DNA from: DATJPY01 sp035506135
GTDB taxonomy: Bacteria > Myxococcota_A > UBA9160 > PR03
Assembly (NCBI GenBank): GCA_035506135.1
Contig: DATJPY010000035.1
Span: 1 to 14,542 of the forward strand
DNA: 14,542 nucleotides
Direction: 5' to 3'
Shown here: in pieces, positions 12,557-14,542 of the stretch
Position numbering within the stretch: position 1 is the first letter of the stretch
How the letters are laid out: each line of letters starts with the position of its first letter
Translations under genes and position numbers: made by a program
The notes under the pieces: generated by a model
The model's input: the letters and a program-made list of their open reading frames with translations, nothing else
What the model was told of the DNA's origin: nothing
The model's database searches: none

Positions 12557-14542
12557 CTGCTAGCCCGCCTCGTCGAGCTCTCCCTGCGCTTCCGCGGCGT
12601 GGTGATCTCGCTCGCGATCGCGCTCGTCGTCTACGGAGGCGTCGCGGCGCAGCGCGCGAAGCTCGACGTCTTCCCCGAGTTTGCGCCGCCGCAGGTGGTG
12701 ATCCAGGGCGAGGCGCCGGGTCTGTCGCCGCCCGAGGTCGAGGCGCTCGTCACGCGTCCGATCGAGAGCGCGGTGATCGGCGCCGGCAACCTCGAGTCGA
12801 TCCGGTCCGAGTCGATCCCGGGTCTCGCCGTGGTGACCGTGATCTTCCGCGAGGACACCGACATTACCGCGGCGCGCAGCGTCGTCGCCGAGCGCCTGGT
12901 CGGCGTCGCCTCGCAGCTCCCGCAGGGCGTCCCGCCTCCCGTCATGGCGCCGCTCACGTCGGCCACCAGCACGATCCTGGTGGTCGGGCTCACCTCGAAG
13001 CAGCGGACGCCGATGGAGCTCCGCACCCTCGCCGACTGGACGCTGCGGCCGCGCCTGCTCGGCATCCAGGGCGTCGCCAAGGTGAACGTGTTCGGCGGCG
13101 AGCAGCGCGAGTTGCAGATCCAGGTGATCCCGGACCGGCTGCGCACCTACCACGTCGCGCTCGAGGACGTGCTCGACGCCGCGCGCCTCGCCACCGGCGT
13201 CCGCGGAGCGGGCTTCATCGAGACCGGCTCGCAACGGATCTGGCTCCGCAGCGAGGGCCAGACCGCCGACCCGGCGCGGCTCGCGCAGGTCGCCGTCGCG
13301 CAGCGCGGCGCGACCAGCGTGCGCCTCGGCGACGTCGCAAACGTGGTCGACGGCGCCGAGCCCAAGGTCGGAGACGCGGCCGTGCAGGGCGAGCCCGGGG
13401 TGATCCTGGTCGTGTCCAGCCAGTACGGCGCCAACACGCTCGAGGTGACCAGCGCCGTCGAGGCGGCCCTCGCCGCGCTCGCCCCCGCGCTCGCCGCCGA
13501 CGGCATCGAGATGCATCCGAGGCTCTTCCGCGCCGCCAACTTCATCGACACCGCGCTCGGCAACATCCGCTTCTCCCTGCTGCTCGGTGCGCTGCTGGTG
13601 GCCGCGGTGCTGCTCCTGTTCCAGCGCGACCTCCGCACCGCGCTGATCTCCTTCAGCGCCATCCCGCTCTCGCTGCTCGCCGCGCTGGTCACCCTCCAGC
13701 GCTTCGGCGTCACGGTCAACACGCTCACGCTCGGCGGTCTGGCGATCGCGATCGGCGAGGTAGTGGACGACGCCATCATCGACGTCGAGAACATCTCGCG
13801 GCGCCTGCGCGAGAACGCGCGGCGGGAGCACCCGCGCCCCGCCTTCCGCGTCGTGCTCGACGCATCGCTCGAGGTGCGCAGCGCCGTGGTGTACGCGACG
13901 TTCGTCGTGGCGCTCGTGTTCGTACCGGTGCTCACGCTCACGGGGCTGCAGGGGAGGCTCTTCGCGCCGCTGGCGCTCGCCTACGTCCTCGCGATCTTCG
14001 CGTCGCTCGCCGTCGCGCTGACCGTGACCCCGGCGCTCTCGTTCGCGCTGCTGGCCGGGCGGGCCGGGGAGGCCCGCGAGCCGGCCTTCCTCGCGCCACT
14101 GCGCGCCCGCTACCGCCGCGCGCTCGAAGCCATCGCGGCGAGACCGCGCCGGGTGATCGGCGCCGCCGTCGTGCTGTCGCTCGGGGCGGCCGCGATGGTG
14201 CCGTTCTTCGGCGGCGAGTTCCTGCCGCAGTTCTACGAGGGCCATGTGATCGTGCACATGGCGGGGATGCCCGGGATGGCGCTCGCCGAGTCGATGCGCG
14301 TCGGCCGCCGCGTGGCGAAGGCGCTGCTCGAGAACCCGCACGTGCGCTCGGTCTCGCAGTGGGCGGGACGCGCCGAGCAGGCCGACGACACCTGGGGCCC
14401 CCACTACAGCGAGTTCAACGTCGACCTGGCGGACCTCCCCGGCCGGGTGGCGCTGCGCACGCAGGCCGAGCTGCGTGCGGTGCTCGCCCGCTTCCCCGGC
14501 GTCTCGTTCGCCGTGACGCCGTTCCTCACCGAGCGCATCGAG
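12557..14542 (+). CDS. RND efflux pump, CzcA/CusA heavy-metal family (cut by window end)
   Basis: The first 662 residues of an inner-membrane proton-driven exporter (family length ~1,030-1,060). TM1 is residues ~14-32, followed by the hallmark DVFPEFAPPQVVIQ and the porter domain (VEALVTRPIE; a GVAKVNVFGGEQRELQIQV segment; then RLGDVANV). TM2-TM6 begin near residue 330 and include AIPLSLLAALVTL and TVNTLTLGGLAIAIGEVVDD. TM4 carries the proton-relay region E401-V-V-D404-D405-A-I-I-D409-V-E411-N412, the heavy-metal RND pattern with an extra acid at 401 and 409; this differs from the CzcA DFG-IVDGAV and CusA VGAMVDAAIV forms. The second porter domain starts with FFGGEFLPQFYEG (~555-567). No ATG or GTG fits the conserved start; CTG 12557 is chosen, and GTG 12599 would remove the first 14 residues. 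It lies 12 bases after the adaptor. Substrate is probably a metal cation; which one is not shown. Confidence 0.95.
   Translation, partial: MLARLVELSLRFRGVVISLAIALVVYGGVAAQRAKLDVFPEFAPPQVVIQGEAPGLSPPEVEALVTRPIESAVIGAGNLESIRSESIPGLAVVTVIFREDTDITAARSVVAERLVGVASQLPQGVPPPVMAPLTSATSTILVVGLTSKQRTPMELRTLADWTLRPRLLGIQGVAKVNVFGGEQRELQIQVIPDRLRTYHVALEDVLDAARLATGVRGAGFIETGSQRIWLRSEGQTADPARLAQVAVAQRGATSVRLGDVANVVDGAEPKVGDAAVQGEPGVILVVSSQYGANTLEVTSAVEAALAALAPALAADGIEMHPRLFRAANFIDTALGNIRFSLLLGALLVAAVLLLFQRDLRTALISFSAIPLSLLAALVTLQRFGVTVNTLTLGGLAIAIGEVVDDAIIDVENISRRLRENARREHPRPAFRVVLDASLEVRSAVVYATFVVALVFVPVLTLTGLQGRLFAPLALAYVLAIFASLAVALTVTPALSFALLAGRAGEAREPAFLAPLRARYRRALEAIAARPRRVIGAAVVLSLGAAAMVPFFGGEFLPQFYEGHVIVHMAGMPGMALAESMRVGRRVAKALLENPHVRSVSQWAGRAEQADDTWGPHYSEFNVDLADLPGRVALRTQAELRAVLARFPGVSFAVTPFLTERIE

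Noticed and set aside
12560..14404. Long minus-strand open frame of 614 codons
   Set aside because: It is antisense to the RND pump gene, and its translation is dominated by Arg, His, Asp and Glu with no fold signature, as expected for a shadow frame in GC-rich DNA.
1..14542. Search by eye for tRNA, CRISPR, insertion sequences and prophage genes
   Set aside because: No cloverleaf, regularly spaced repeats, transposase or integrase motifs were seen.

Overview
The window is about 14.5 kb of very GC-rich DNA (roughly 70% G+C by eye), almost completely coding, with one gene on the minus strand and thirteen on the plus strand. The plus-strand set includes an outer-membrane efflux lipoprotein, a lipoprotein adaptor and an RND pump, so the host is a diderm (Gram-negative) bacterium. 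The mix of a DUF6537-type indolepyruvate oxidoreductase, a KshA-like Rieske oxygenase and an Ltp2/SCP-x-like thiolase with a DUF35 partner resembles uncultured deltaproteobacteria-like lineages (Myxococcota, Binatota and similar). That placement is inference only.

Left end (1-1406): the last ~467 residues of a large fused indolepyruvate ferredoxin oxidoreductase, cut by the window edge.

Catabolic block (1432-7060): a TetR-type repressor, a Rieske non-haem iron oxygenase, an amidohydrolase-2 family enzyme and an acetoacetate-decarboxylase-family protein, all on + with short gaps. A small exported protein on the minus strand follows, its stop codon overlapping that of the decarboxylase-like gene. 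Divergent from it are a thiolase-like protein that lacks the usual nucleophilic cysteine and a one-base-spaced DUF35 (OB-fold) partner. Together these suggest an undescribed route for a hydrophobic ring or isoprenoid/steroid-like substrate: ring oxygenation, C-C or hydrolytic cleavage, then retro-aldol removal of a side chain. The substrate cannot be read from the sequence.

Metal/efflux block (7174-14542): an OmpR-type response regulator and its overlapping sensor kinase, a membrane-anchored YpfJ-type zinc metallopeptidase, then a three-gene heavy-metal-type RND efflux system (outer-membrane factor, short adaptor, CzcA/CusA-like pump cut by the right edge). The genes overlap or nearly touch, so the block is probably one operon in which the two-component pair controls efflux. 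Notable features are the kinase reading frame running 115 bases into the peptidase gene, an adaptor with no visible lipoyl halves, and an RND gene whose best start is CTG.

No tRNA, rRNA, CRISPR array, insertion sequence or phage gene was seen. No stretch above 115 bases lacks a gene.
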